In this document: positions 8,099 through 18,067 of the stretch, in pieces
Layout: the number at the start of each line of letters is the position of its first letter
Numbering within the stretch: position 1 is the first letter of the stretch
Source: Methylobacterium sp. Leaf125
Lineage (GTDB): Bacteria; Pseudomonadota; Alphaproteobacteria; Rhizobiales; Beijerinckiaceae
Reading direction: 5' to 3'
Assembly: GCF_001423085.1 (NCBI RefSeq)
Contig: NZ_LMNU01000001.1
Location: 675,495-739,494 of the forward strand
Length of the DNA: 64,000 nt
Translations under genes and position numbers: made by a program
Notes under the pieces: generated by a model
What the model was told of the DNA's origin: nothing
Seen by the model: only the letters and a program-made list of their open reading frames with translations
Database searches by the model: none

Positions 8099-9049
8099 AT
8101 GGTCCTTGCGTCGGCGTCTGCGCGCCGGCACAACCGTTCCGTGCCGCCCCCTCGTCCCAGTCTGCCGGCCCTCGGGGCCTTCCTGGCGATCGCGAAGCAT
8201 CGCAGCTTCCGGCGTGCGGGCCTGGAACTCGGCGTCAGCGCCTCGGCCCTGAGCCATGCCCTCAAGGGCCTGGAGACGCAGCTCGGCGTCCGGCTTCTCA
8301 ACCGAACCAACCGGAGCGTCACCCTCACCGCCGCCGGCGAGGAGTTCTTCGCGTCGCTCGACGGGCCTTTCCTGGCGATCGGGCAGGCCGTCGAGGCGCT
8401 GAACCGCCATCGCGGCGCGCCGGCCGGGCATGTGCGCCTCAACGTTCCGGAGCATGCGAGCGAACTCCTTCTCGCACCGGTCCTTCCCGTCTTCCTCGCC
8501 CGCTACCCGGACATCGCGATCGATGTGCGCGTGGCGAACAGCCTGCTCGACGTGGTCGACGCGGGCGCCGATGCGGGGATCCGCTACGGCGACACGGTCC
8601 CGGAGGATATGGTCGCCCAGCGCCTTTCCGCCGACATCCGCTGGGTCGTGGTGGGCGCGCCCGTTTACCTGGACCGCTTCGGGGTCCCGGCGCATCCCCA
8701 CGACCTTCTCGCCCATCGCGGCCTGCGCGTCCGGCTCGGCGACGACCGGATCTACCATTGGGAGTTCGAGCGGCAGGGCGAGGCCATCGCCGTCGATGTG
8801 CCGGGGGCGCTGACGCTCGACCAGACCGGCCTCGCGGTCGCCCTCGCCCGGGCCGGAGCGGGCCTCGCCTACCTGCCCGAGCCCTGCGTGACGCCGCTGA
8901 TCCGGGAGGGCGCGCTCCGGTGCGTCCTCGGCGACTGGTCCCCGGCCGGCGCCGCCTTCCACCTCTATTATCCGGGACGCCGCCAGCTGCCGACGGGCCT
9001 GCGCCTGCTCACGGCCCTCATCCGCGAGATGCGCCCCCTCGGCTTCTAG
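8099..9049 (+). CDS. LysR-family transcriptional regulator
   Basis: 316 residues. The N-terminal winged helix-turn-helix (about 20-80) shows PSLPALGAFLAIAKHRSFRR, LGVSASALSHALKGLE and RLLNRTNRSVTLTAAGEEF. The substrate-binding LysR_substrate domain (about 108-310) begins GHVRLNVPEHASELLL and contains DAGIRYGDTVPEDMVAQRL, typical of the DsdA/PecT-like LysR subgroup that often controls a neighbouring dehydrogenase. The start follows GAATGAGG. The next gene in the same direction is a short-chain dehydrogenase 188 bp on, its plausible target, but LysR regulators more often face their targets, so this is uncertain. Confidence 0.92.
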   Translation: MVLASASARRHNRSVPPPRPSLPALGAFLAIAKHRSFRRAGLELGVSASALSHALKGLETQLGVRLLNRTNRSVTLTAAGEEFFASLDGPFLAIGQAVEALNRHRGAPAGHVRLNVPEHASELLLAPVLPVFLARYPDIAIDVRVANSLLDVVDAGADAGIRYGDTVPEDMVAQRLSADIRWVVVGAPVYLDRFGVPAHPHDLLAHRGLRVRLGDDRIYHWEFERQGEAIAVDVPGALTLDQTGLAVALARAGAGLAYLPEPCVTPLIREGALRCVLGDWSPAGAAFHLYYPGRRQLPTGLRLLTALIREMRPLGF

Positions 9050-9237
9050 GCCCCGTCGCGTCCGCCCGCCACGATGAGCGGTGTTCATCGCTCCGGTGAG
9101 GCGCTGCCGGCTCACGCCTCCGGGTCTCGCCGCCTACATCGAGGCGGACGCTCCGGGTCGCGGGGCCGATGGCGACGCCGTCATCGGCCCCTCACCCATC
9201 CGGGGTGCCGCGCTCTCCGAACTCGCGAGGTCCCGCC

Positions 9238-9993
9238 ATGTCCCGTCCCGATCGATTCACCGGCCGTGTCGCCCTCGTCACCGGAGCCGCCAGCGGCATC
9301 GGGCAGGCCACGGCCGTCGCCTTCGCCCGGGAAGGCGCCCGGGTCGCCATCCTCGATCGGACCGCGGACGCGCTGCAGCCGACCGCGGAGGCGGTTCGGG
9401 CGGCCGGCGGCGAGGGACTGGTCCTCGCCTGCGACATCGCGCGGCCCGAGCAGGTGGAGGCGGCGATCGCCGAGACGGTGGCGACCTTCGGCCGGCTCGA
9501 CATCGCCTTCAACAATGCCGGCATCGAGAACGTCGCGGCACCGGTGGCGGAGATCGCCCTGGCGGACTGGGACCGCATCCTCGACATCAACCTGCGCGGC
9601 ACCTTCGTCTGCATGAAGCACGAGATCGCGCAGATGCTGCGCCAGGGCGGTGGCGTGATCGTGAACACCGCGTCGGGTGCCGGTATCCGGGGCGTCGCGG
9701 GGGGCGCCAGCTACGCGGCCTCGAAGCATGCCGTCATCGGCCTCACCAAGTCGGCCGCCCTCGACTACGCCACCGCCAACATCCGGGTGAACGCCGTCCT
9801 GCCGGGCAACATCGCGACGCCGATGATGGACCGCTTCACCGGGGGCGACATCCAGAAGGCGATCGACCTGGAGCCGGTCGGCCGCCTGGGCCGGCCCGAG
9901 GAGATCGCCGAGGCGGTCCTCTGGATGAGCGCCGACCTCGGCGCCTTCGTCACAGGCGCCGCGATCTCGGTCGATGGCGGCTGGTCGCTCTGA
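9238..9993 (+). CDS. Short-chain dehydrogenase/reductase (SDR, glucose/ribitol type)
   Basis: 251 residues, a classical SDR. The dinucleotide-binding TGAASGIG is at residues 15-22, NNAG at 92-95, and the catalytic triad S146, Y159 and K163 (SYAASKHA). The C-terminal SVDGGWSL ending is usual for the family. It probably oxidises or reduces a small alcohol or ketone with NAD(P); the substrate cannot be inferred. The start at 9238 (MSRPDRFTGR) has GCGAGG 7 bp upstream; a longer reading from 9169 adds a Pro/Ser-rich tail without family similarity. Confidence 0.92.
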   Translation: MSRPDRFTGRVALVTGAASGIGQATAVAFAREGARVAILDRTADALQPTAEAVRAAGGEGLVLACDIARPEQVEAAIAETVATFGRLDIAFNNAGIENVAAPVAEIALADWDRILDINLRGTFVCMKHEIAQMLRQGGGVIVNTASGAGIRGVAGGASYAASKHAVIGLTKSAALDYATANIRVNAVLPGNIATPMMDRFTGGDIQKAIDLEPVGRLGRPEEIAEAVLWMSADLGAFVTGAAISVDGGWSL

Positions 9994-10074
9994 TCCGCCC
10001 GTCCGCCACGCGGGCCGTGCCCGGCTGAGATGGCGGCGGTTGCGGGACGCGCCGCGGCCTGAGAAGACGGTGGA

Positions 10075-10995
10075 ATGATCGTCCGTTCGCGCCCGAGCCT
10101 CCTCGACATCCTGTTCACCCTGCGCGGCTCGATCCTGCCGCAGGTCGCCCTCAAGGTCGTGGGCATCACCCTCGTGGCGGTGGTCGTGGTGGCGGTGGAG
10201 CGGCGCTGGCCCGAGGCGTTCCCGATCACGGCCGGCGTCGGGCCCTTCACCCTGATCGGCATCGCCCTGTCGATCTTCCTGAGCTTCCGCAACAGCGCCT
10301 GCTACGACCGCTGGTGGGAAGGCCGCCGCGCCTGGGGCAGCCTCGTGGTCGAGACCCGGGGGGTCGCGCGGCTCGTGACCGCCCTCCTGCCGGGGGAGTC
10401 CGTCGAGCCCCTGCGGGCCCGCACCCTGCGACGGCTCTCGGCCTTCGCCCACGCCCTGCATGCGCAGCTTCGCGGCGGCGATCCGCACACGGCGGCCGCG
10501 CCCTGGCTTCCGGAGGCGGAGGTCGCGCCGCTGGCCCGGCATCCGACCGCGGCGGATGCGGTGCTGGCCGGGCTCACCGCCGATCTCGCCAACGCCTATC
10601 GCCGGGGCGTCCTCACCGACGTGCTGTTGGCCGCCCTGGAGCACAAGATCGCCGCCCTGGCCCAGGTCCAGGTGGTCTGCGAGCGCATCCAGAACACGCC
10701 GCTGCCCTTCGCCTACACCCTGCTTCTCTACCGCACCGCATGGATCTACTGCCTCCTGCTGCCCTTCGGCCTCGCGGCCTCCCTCGGCTGGGCGACGCCG
10801 GTGGCGACGGCCCTGGTCGCCTACACCTTCTTCGGCCTCGATGCCCTGGGCGACGAGCTCGAGGAGCCCTTCGGCCTCGCGCCGAACGACCTGCCCCTCG
10901 ACGCGCTGCTGCACACCGTCGACGGCATCGTCCTCGACGCCCTCGGCGAGACCGCGCCGCCGCCCCTGGTGCCGAAGCGCTACCTGCTGACCTGA
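10075..10995 (+). CDS. Bestrophin-like membrane channel (UPF0187/YneE family)
   Basis: 306 residues. The bestrophin/RFP-TM signature is visible in the first 90 residues: SLLDILFTLRGSILP, a hydrophobic segment at about 25-45, and SIFLSFRNSACYDRWWEGRR followed by WGSLVVETRGVAR. A second hydrophobic pair lies at about residues 220-255 (TLLLYRTAWIYCLLLPFGLA), followed by FGLDALGDELEEPFG, matching the bestrophin acidic neck region. Bacterial bestrophins form pentameric ion channels in the inner membrane. Stand-alone gene, 81 bp after the SDR in the same direction. Confidence 0.9.
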   Translation: MIVRSRPSLLDILFTLRGSILPQVALKVVGITLVAVVVVAVERRWPEAFPITAGVGPFTLIGIALSIFLSFRNSACYDRWWEGRRAWGSLVVETRGVARLVTALLPGESVEPLRARTLRRLSAFAHALHAQLRGGDPHTAAAPWLPEAEVAPLARHPTAADAVLAGLTADLANAYRRGVLTDVLLAALEHKIAALAQVQVVCERIQNTPLPFAYTLLLYRTAWIYCLLLPFGLAASLGWATPVATALVAYTFFGLDALGDELEEPFGLAPNDLPLDALLHTVDGIVLDALGETAPPPLVPKRYLLT

Positions 10996-11281
10996 GGGCG
11001 CCGTGCCGTGCGACCGACGGTGCCGGCCCGGTGCCTCGGCCGAGGTCTGGGACGGGTGGATCTCTGCCGGTCGGCGTCGGTGTGTCTCAACCGGTCTCGA
11101 AGAAGCGGTTCGACGGGTCCGGGAGGCCGAGACGGGCGCGTCGGGTCGAGCCCGCCGACGCGCGGCGGAACGGGCCCCGCCGCTGAAGCTCCGGCACCGA
11201 GGACAACCGTGACACGCGCCCGCAGCGTGGCGGGGTCGATGGCGGACACGTCCCGAGGCGTCCGCCTTCGACCCGCGGCGC

Positions 11282-12502
<1,221 letters not shown>

Positions 12503-12647
12503 TCAGGGGGAGGTCGGATCGCGCGCGCCGCCGGGCTGCCTTCGGGGGGCATTCCGTCGGGATCAACCCGCGGAGGCCTTGCGCACCCGCCCGTCCGGGG
12601 CGAAGAGGCTGAGCGCTGCTGCGGAGATCGAGCGGAACGAACCGATC

Positions 12648-13580
12648 ATGACCATCGATCACATCGATCTGTCCCGGGTCGACCTCAACCTCCTGGTCGC
12701 CCTCGACGCGCTCCTGGCCGAGCGCAGCGTCACCCGGGCCGCCGCCCGCATCGGCATCGGCCAGTCGGCGATGAGCAGCAGCCTGGCGCGCCTGCGCACC
12801 TTGTTCTCCGACGAGCTCCTGACGCGCGCGCCCGAGGGCATGCGTCCGACGCCCCGAGCCCTGGCCCTGGCCGAGCCGGTGCGGACCCTGCTGCGGCAGG
12901 TCCAGGCGCTGGTGCGCCGCGACGCCGAGTTCGATCCGCGTACGGTGACCCGCACCTTCACCATCGGCCTGCCCGACAGCGCGGAGGTGCTGATCGGCCC
13001 CCGCCTCCTCGCCCACTTGCGGAGGGAGGCGCCGGGCATCAGCCTGCTGCTGCGCTCCATCGACCGCATCCGCATCCTGCAGGAGCTCGATGCGGACCGG
13101 GTCGACCTCGGCATCGGCTTCTTCTCGGAAGGGCAGACCCACCACAAGCAGCGCCTGCTCTACCGCGACAGCTATCTCTGCATGTTCAATGCCGAGCTCG
13201 TCGGCCTGGCGCCGCCGATCTCGCTCGACGACTACCTCCGCTTTCCCCACGTGCTCACCAGCCTCAAGGAGACCGCTCACGGGGTGGTCGACGATGCCCT
13301 GGCGCGGCTCGGGCGCCGGCGCACGCTCGCGGTGACGACGCCGCGATTCCTCGCCGTACCCTTCCTGGTGCGCAGTGCACCCGTGCTGACCACGATGCAT
13401 GCCCGGCTCGCGACCTTCTTCGCGGGTGCGCTGGGTCTCACCGTGAGTCCGGCCCCGGTCGCCCTGGAGGATGTCGCGATCTCGATGCTCTGGCACGCCT
13501 CCTACGACGACGATCCCGCCCATCGCTGGCTGCGCCGGACCCTCCTCGCCCTGGTGGACGAGCCCACCGGAACGATCTGA
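12648..13580 (+). CDS. LysR-family regulator (NodD/LinR-like)
   Basis: 310 residues. The DNA-binding domain starts LSRVDLNLLVALDALLAERS and contains AAARIGIGQSAMSSSLARLR and DELLTRAPEGMRPTPRALAL. The effector domain begins near residue 95 with RTFTIGLPDSAEVLIGPRLL, characteristic of the NodD/NahR/LinR branch, whose ligands are often aromatic or flavonoid-like. It lies divergent to ansB, 253 bp away, the likeliest regulatory target by position; this is inference. ATG at 12648 starts MTIDHIDLSRVDLN; the longer frame upstream overlaps the asparaginase leader and looks non-coding. Confidence 0.92.
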   Translation: MTIDHIDLSRVDLNLLVALDALLAERSVTRAAARIGIGQSAMSSSLARLRTLFSDELLTRAPEGMRPTPRALALAEPVRTLLRQVQALVRRDAEFDPRTVTRTFTIGLPDSAEVLIGPRLLAHLRREAPGISLLLRSIDRIRILQELDADRVDLGIGFFSEGQTHHKQRLLYRDSYLCMFNAELVGLAPPISLDDYLRFPHVLTSLKETAHGVVDDALARLGRRRTLAVTTPRFLAVPFLVRSAPVLTTMHARLATFFAGALGLTVSPAPVALEDVAISMLWHASYDDDPAHRWLRRTLLALVDEPTGTI

Positions 13581-13769
13581 CCCTCGGAGGCGGGAGCCAG
13601 CCACGGAAGCGGCACAATCCTGCGTAATTTCCGCGGCGCGTGAGGATTCGCACGGATGTGATTCGCTGGAAGGCGGGGTTCGTTACCGTTCATCAACCGT
13701 TCGGTGATTCCCTCCCACAGTGACGCTTCTGGATTTGCACAGGCTCTTCGGGATCAAAGGAACGGAGCT

Positions 13770-14072
13770 ATGAAGAACTCGCTGGTCGCGGCCCTCGTGG
13801 CCACCACGGTCGCCGTCGCGGCGATCCCGAGCGCCCAGGCGCGCGATGGCATCAGCCCGGGCGGCGCGGCCGCTCTCGGCGTGCTCGGCGGCCTCGCCGT
13901 CGGCGGCGCCATCGCCTCGTCGCAGAACGACGGCGGCTACTACCCCGGCCGCCCGGTCTACCGGGCCCCGCGCCCGGTCTACGTCGAGGAAGAGGTCTGC
14001 CACATGGAACGCCGCGGCTACGTCGACGCCTACGGCTACGAGCACATCCGCCGCGTCCGCGTCTGCGAATAA
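13770..14072 (+). CDS. Small secreted Gly/Tyr-rich protein
   Basis: 100 residues. A signal peptide (MKNSLVAALVATTVAVAAIP, cleavage after AQA near residue 26) precedes a glycine-rich hydrophobic stretch (AAALGVLGGLAVGGAIASS) and a Tyr/Pro/Arg-rich segment with YYPGRPVYRAPRPVYVEEE, ending CHMERRGYVDAYGYEHIRRV. Two cysteines remain in the mature part and could form a disulfide. Small proteins of this build are common in Methylobacterium and Bradyrhizobium; function unknown. The ATG at 13770 follows AAAGGAACGGAGCT, a good ribosome binding site. Confidence 0.75.
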   Translation: MKNSLVAALVATTVAVAAIPSAQARDGISPGGAAALGVLGGLAVGGAIASSQNDGGYYPGRPVYRAPRPVYVEEEVCHMERRGYVDAYGYEHIRRVRVCE

Positions 14073-14175
14073 GGCAGACCGCGGGGCGGGCGGCCGCCCC
14101 GGCGCGGCCCCGCCACGATCCGGTTCGATGACAACCCAGACGGCCCCGCCCCCACGGCGGGGCCGTTCTCGTTCC

Positions 14176-14232
14176 GGCTGCGCCCTGGCTGAGCCCTTGG
14201 CTGCGCCCTGGCTGAGCCCTTGGCTGCGCCCC
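14176..14232. repeat. Tandem 23-bp repeat, about 2.5 copies
   Basis: The 23-bp unit GGCTGCGCCCTGGCTGAGCC plus CTT occurs at 14176-14198 and 14199-14221, with a partial third copy to 14232. Each unit is itself built from two similar 11/12-bp halves. It lies in the gap between the small secreted protein and the siderophore receptor; likely replication slippage. Confidence 0.6.
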
Positions 14233-14322
14233 TGCGCCGGAACCGCTCGCCAGCGTTGTCTCCCTCTCGCCGATCCGTGGGCAGCACCGCGCCAGCGACC
14301 CGGCGCCAAGAATGTAATTGTA

Positions 14323-14332
14323 TTAGTTCTAA
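14323..14332. promoter_or_regulatory. Possible iron-responsive (Irr/ICE-like) site upstream of the receptor
   Basis: The 14310-14500 stretch is much more AT-rich than the rest of the window. TTAGTTCTAA at 14323-14332 is a short inverted repeat extended by AAA, resembling half or a compressed form of the ICE motif (TTTAGAA-N-TTCTAAA) bound by Irr in Rhizobiales. A GGTCA direct repeat follows at 14433-14444. Iron control is expected for such receptors, but the match is weak. Confidence 0.3.
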
Positions 14333-14508
14333 AATGTTGCCTTGCGATCACGTCGCGTAGTTGATTGGTTTTATCCCCTGACCCGCTCGTTGACCGCCCG
14401 AAATTTTTGTTTCAATTGGCCACAATACATTTGGTCATAGGTCAAACCGTGCCGCTTTTCTTTGTGATTCCATCAGCACAACCGAAGGGCGCAGGATTCA
14501 ACTTAGGG

Positions 14509-16677
14509 ATGGCCCTAGCCAGTTCGGTGGCTGCTCTGGTTGCGAGTGCGGTTACTCCGGCAACTGCGCAGCAATCCAGCCCGCCGAGCGCGTCGAGCGT
14601 GACCCTGGATACCCTGGAGGTCGTCGGCGACCGTCGCGGGGGGACGGCGATCGCCGCGGCGGAGGATCCGCGTGGACCCGTCGCCGGCTATGTCGCGACC
14701 CGTTCCGTCTCCAGCACCAAGACCGACACCGCGATCATCCGGACGCCTCAGGCGATCTCCGTGGTGGGACGTCAGCAGATCGACGACCAGAAGCCGGCCT
14801 CGCTCGCCGAGGCGACGCGCTATGCGCCGGGTGTCCGCGGCGAGACCTTCGGCGCCGACCCGCGCAACGACTGGTTCCTGATCCGCGGCTTCACGGCCCA
14901 GGAATCCGGCTACTTCCTCGACGGCCTGCAACTGTTCACCTCGGCCTTCGCCACCTGGAAGCTGGAGCCCTTCGGCCTCGAGCGGCTTGAGATCCTGCGC
15001 GGGCCGAATTCCGGCCTCTACGGCGGCGCCAGCCCCGGCGGCATCATCAACGCCGTGAGCAAGCGACCCCCGATCGTGCCGATCCGCTACGTGGAGACCG
15101 GGGTCGACAATTACGGCAATGCCTATGCGGGCTTCGACATCGGCGGTCCGGTGGACGCGCCGGGCACCGAGGGCAAGCTGTTCTACCGCCTCGTCGGCCT
15201 CGGCCGGGCCGGCGGCACGCAGGTCGACTACGTCAACAACGACCGGTTCTTCTTCGCGCCCTCGATCACCTGGAAGCCCGACGCCGACACTTCGCTCACC
15301 GTCCTCGCCCAGGTGCAGCGCGACCGCGCCGGCACCCAGAACTTCCTGCCCTACGAGGGCACGGTGACGCCGGCGCCCTTCGGCTTCATCAAGACGAGCC
15401 GCTTCACCGGCGATCCGGCGACCGACCGACTGACCCGGTCCCAGGACATGATCGGCTACGAGTTCGAGCACCGCTTCGACAACGACATCAAGTTCCGCCA
15501 GAACGCGCGCCACGGCACCGTCACCGTCAATCTCTTCAACCGGTACGGCGGCGGCTACGCCACGACGCCGGCGGCGGGCGACCTCAGCCGGTTCGACTTC
15601 TTCACCCGCGGCGCCGCGGTGCAGAGCGACATCGACAACCAGCTGGTCATCCCGTTCCGCACGGGAGATTTCGGGCACACGGTGCTCGCCGGCTTCGAGT
15701 ATCGCCGCTACCAGATCGACGATTACCAATCCTTCGGCTTCGGCCCTTCGCTGAACCTGATTCGGCCGATCTACCCCAACACACCACTCAACCTGGGCGC
15801 GCCCTACCAGAACGCACTGATCACCCAGAACCAGTTCGCGGCCTACCTGCAGGACGAGATCACCTTCGGGAACTTCTCCCTGGTGCTCAGCGGCCGGCAC
15901 GATTGGGTGGCCACCGACAACGACAATCGCATCGGCGCCAGCACCAGCCGCGACACCAGCGCCTTCAGCGGCCGCGTCGCCCTGATCTACAACGACGAAT
16001 CCGGGCTCGCCCCCTACGTCTCCTATGCGCAGGGCTTCAACCCGACCGTCGGCCTCAACGGCGTGACCGGCCAGCTCCTGCTGCCCGAGCGGAGCGAGCA
16101 GACCGAGGTCGGCCTGAAGTACAAGCCCCCGGGCTTCGACGGCTACTTCGCCGCCGCCCTGTTCGACCTGACCCGCTCGAACGTCGTGACCACCAATCCG
16201 CTCAACATCCAGCAGGTGGTGCAGACCGGCGCGGTGAACTCGCGCGGCGCCGAAATCGAGATGGTGGCCAATCTCGCCCCCGGCCTGCGGGCCATCGCTT
16301 CCTACACGGCCTACGACCTCTCGGTGACCCGCGACCTCAACAGCGCGCTCCTGGGCCGGACGCCGACCAACACTCCCGAGCAGTACGGCTCGCTGTTCAT
16401 GGACTACACCTTCCAGAGCGGCGTCCTGCGGGGCTTCGGTTTCGGCGGTGGCGTACGCGGCGTCGGACGCTCCTTCGCGGACCAGGCCAACGAATTCCGC
16501 GTGCCGGGCTACGTCGTCGGCGACCTCGTCGCCCACTACGATTGGGAAGGCTGGCGCTTCGCCCTCAACGTCTCGAACGTCTCGGACGAGCGGATCGTCA
16601 ACAGCTGCAGCACCGTCACGGCCTGCTACTACGGCGAGCGCCGCCGGGTGCTCGGCAGCATCGGCTATCGCTGGTAG
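14509..16677 (+). CDS. TonB-dependent siderophore receptor (ferrichrome/ferrioxamine type)
   Basis: About 722 residues. A signal peptide (ALASSVAALVASAVTPATAQ) leads to a plug domain (about 50-190) containing TPQAISVVGRQQIDDQKPAS, NDWFLIRGFTAQESGYFLDG and FGLERLEILRGPNSGLYGGA, then a 22-strand barrel ending in a C-terminal aromatic residue (GSIGYRW) as needed for outer-membrane insertion. The family imports ferric siderophores with TonB-ExbBD energy. No fecI/fecR, permease or siderophore genes are adjacent. The start is uncertain: ATG 14509 lacks positive charges in its signal n-region, while GTG 14464 would supply a lysine but has no ribosome binding site. Confidence 0.93.
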   Translation: MALASSVAALVASAVTPATAQQSSPPSASSVTLDTLEVVGDRRGGTAIAAAEDPRGPVAGYVATRSVSSTKTDTAIIRTPQAISVVGRQQIDDQKPASLAEATRYAPGVRGETFGADPRNDWFLIRGFTAQESGYFLDGLQLFTSAFATWKLEPFGLERLEILRGPNSGLYGGASPGGIINAVSKRPPIVPIRYVETGVDNYGNAYAGFDIGGPVDAPGTEGKLFYRLVGLGRAGGTQVDYVNNDRFFFAPSITWKPDADTSLTVLAQVQRDRAGTQNFLPYEGTVTPAPFGFIKTSRFTGDPATDRLTRSQDMIGYEFEHRFDNDIKFRQNARHGTVTVNLFNRYGGGYATTPAAGDLSRFDFFTRGAAVQSDIDNQLVIPFRTGDFGHTVLAGFEYRRYQIDDYQSFGFGPSLNLIRPIYPNTPLNLGAPYQNALITQNQFAAYLQDEITFGNFSLVLSGRHDWVATDNDNRIGASTSRDTSAFSGRVALIYNDESGLAPYVSYAQGFNPTVGLNGVTGQLLLPERSEQTEVGLKYKPPGFDGYFAAALFDLTRSNVVTTNPLNIQQVVQTGAVNSRGAEIEMVANLAPGLRAIASYTAYDLSVTRDLNSALLGRTPTNTPEQYGSLFMDYTFQSGVLRGFGFGGGVRGVGRSFADQANEFRVPGYVVGDLVAHYDWEGWRFALNVSNVSDERIVNSCSTVTACYYGERRRVLGSIGYRW

Positions 16678-16720
16678 CCGGGAGGGGCCGGTCCCGCGGG
16701 ATCAGCCCGCGGCGACCGGC

Positions 16721-17545
16721 TCACAGCGGCTGATACGTGTGCTCCTCGGCCGGGAAGGTGCCGGAGCGGACCTCGTCCGCGTAGTCCTTGACGGCGGCCT
16801 CGATCTGGCCCCGCAGGGTGCCGAAGCGCTTCACGAATTTCGGTACGCGGTCGCTGAGGCCCAGCATGTCCTCGAGAACGAGGATCTGCCCGTCGCAGGC
16901 CATGGTGGCGCCGATGCCGATCGTGGGCGTGGTGATGTCGGGGGAGGTGGCGATGGCCCGGGCCACCGGCTCGACGATGCCTTCCATCACAATGGCGAAG
17001 GCGCCCGCGTCGTTGATGGCGCGGGCATCGGCCATCAGGCGGCGCTCGCCGTCGGCCTCGCGACCCTGCACCTTGAAGCCCCCCATGGTGTTCACCGACT
17101 GGGGCGTCAGGCCGATATGGCCCATCACCGGGACCCCACGCTCCACCAGGAAGGCCACGGTCTCGGCGAAGCGTGCCCCGCCCTCCATCTTGATCGCCCC
17201 TGCGCCCGTCTCCTTGAGCACGCGGGCGGCGTTGAGAAAGGCCTGCTGCGGACTCGCCTCGTAGGAGCCGAACGGCATGTCCACGACCACGAGGGCCCGC
17301 GAAGTCCCGCGGATCACCGCCTGCGCCTGGACGATCATCATCTCCAGGGTGACGGGCAGGGTCGATTCCATGCCGTGCATCAGCATGCCGAGGGAATCGC
17401 CCACGAGGATGAAGTCGCAGTACGGATCGAGGATGCCGGCGGTGTGGGCATGGTAGGCGGTCAGCGCGATGATCTTGCGCCCCTCGGCCTTGCGCTTGGC
17501 CAGGTCGATCGCGCGGATGCGGCGGGACTGAACGGCTTGCGACAT
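16721..17545 (-). CDS. panB: 3-methyl-2-oxobutanoate hydroxymethyltransferase
   Basis: 274 residues, the normal PanB length. Signature segments include [40 protein letters not shown] (metal and substrate site), [59 protein letters not shown] and [10 protein letters not shown]. It transfers a hydroxymethyl group from methylenetetrahydrofolate to 2-oxoisovalerate, the first committed step of pantothenate and CoA synthesis in the cytosol. No panC is adjacent. The start at 17545 ([10 protein letters not shown]) has GGTGGAG upstream; the longer upstream frame is not family-like. Confidence 0.95.
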   Translation of the reverse strand: MSQAVQSRRIRAIDLAKRKAEGRKIIALTAYHAHTAGILDPYCDFILVGDSLGMLMHGMESTLPVTLEMMIVQAQAVIRGTSRALVVVDMPFGSYEASPQQAFLNAARVLKETGAGAIKMEGGARFAETVAFLVERGVPVMGHIGLTPQSVNTMGGFKVQGREADGERRLMADARAINDAGAFAIVMEGIVEPVARAIATSPDITTPTIGIGATMACDGQILVLEDMLGLSDRVPKFVKRFGTLRGQIEAAVKDYADEVRSGTFPAEEHTYQPL

Positions 17546-18067
17546 GGGACTCCACCCGGCTGGTGCGGATCGCCGGAACGCGGCGGACCGTCTGCTGGTG
17601 GGGTCTCTATACACGGCCTCGCCCGCGCGCGCGCGGGCCGAAGTAACGGTCTCCCGGCATTGTCGCCGGGCGTCCGATACGCTTCTTCTGTAAGTGGTAT
17701 ACCAGATATCATGTCGCCGGACACAGGTCATCCCGGCGAAGGTCCGTGCGTCCCAAGTCTTGCCCGGGGGCGTCGATAGCAGCGATGGCGTCGCTGCTCC
17801 GTGCTCTCTCCGGGCGTTTCCTCCCTAGACTTGCGGGCGCCTGTGGGTGCCTTTATTCCGCCACAACGGAACCGCTGTCAACTGCGCGGGCGCTGGTATG
17901 TCGGCGGAGGGGTGCAGATAATTTAAGCGTTGCCGGAGAACTCGAAAACATCGTGCCCGATCAAGGGGTTCGTTTTGCGCTGCCACCATCCGGCAGATCT
18001 TCCGCGCGACAGGTTTTCAGCCGCGGCCGGCCCGTCTGGCCCGGAGGCTCGCGCCCGGGTCCTTGAT
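17546..18067. other. 522-bp gap containing an orphan palindrome
   Basis: No convincing gene on either strand. It holds the panB leader, the TGGTATACCA palindrome at 17695-17704, and a less GC-rich stretch around 17910-17960 (GATAATTTAAGCG) that could be a promoter relic. Confidence 0.5.
17695..17704. promoter_or_regulatory. Perfect operator-like palindrome TGGTATACCA
   Basis: TGGTATACCA is a perfect 10-bp palindrome of the kind recognised by GntR/FCD-family regulators. It sits 150 bp upstream of panB and about 360 bp beyond the end of the quinoprotein-accessory operon. No GntR gene lies in the window, so its partner is unknown. Confidence 0.35.

Noticed and set aside
5914-8442. 842-codon open frame antisense to the CoA-transferase and LysR genes
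   Set aside because: Spans two unrelated rightward genes and has only shadow-like composition.
14176-14232. Possible CRISPR-like repeat
   Set aside because: Units are directly contiguous with no spacers and only 2.5 copies.
14515-16536. 673-codon open frame antisense to the TonB receptor
   Set aside because: No recognisable domain and typical GC-shadow composition; the receptor frame is unmistakable.
17746-18066. 106-codon frame in the panB to CXXCW gap
   Set aside because: No family features, Arg/Ser/Pro-rich, and no ribosome binding site.
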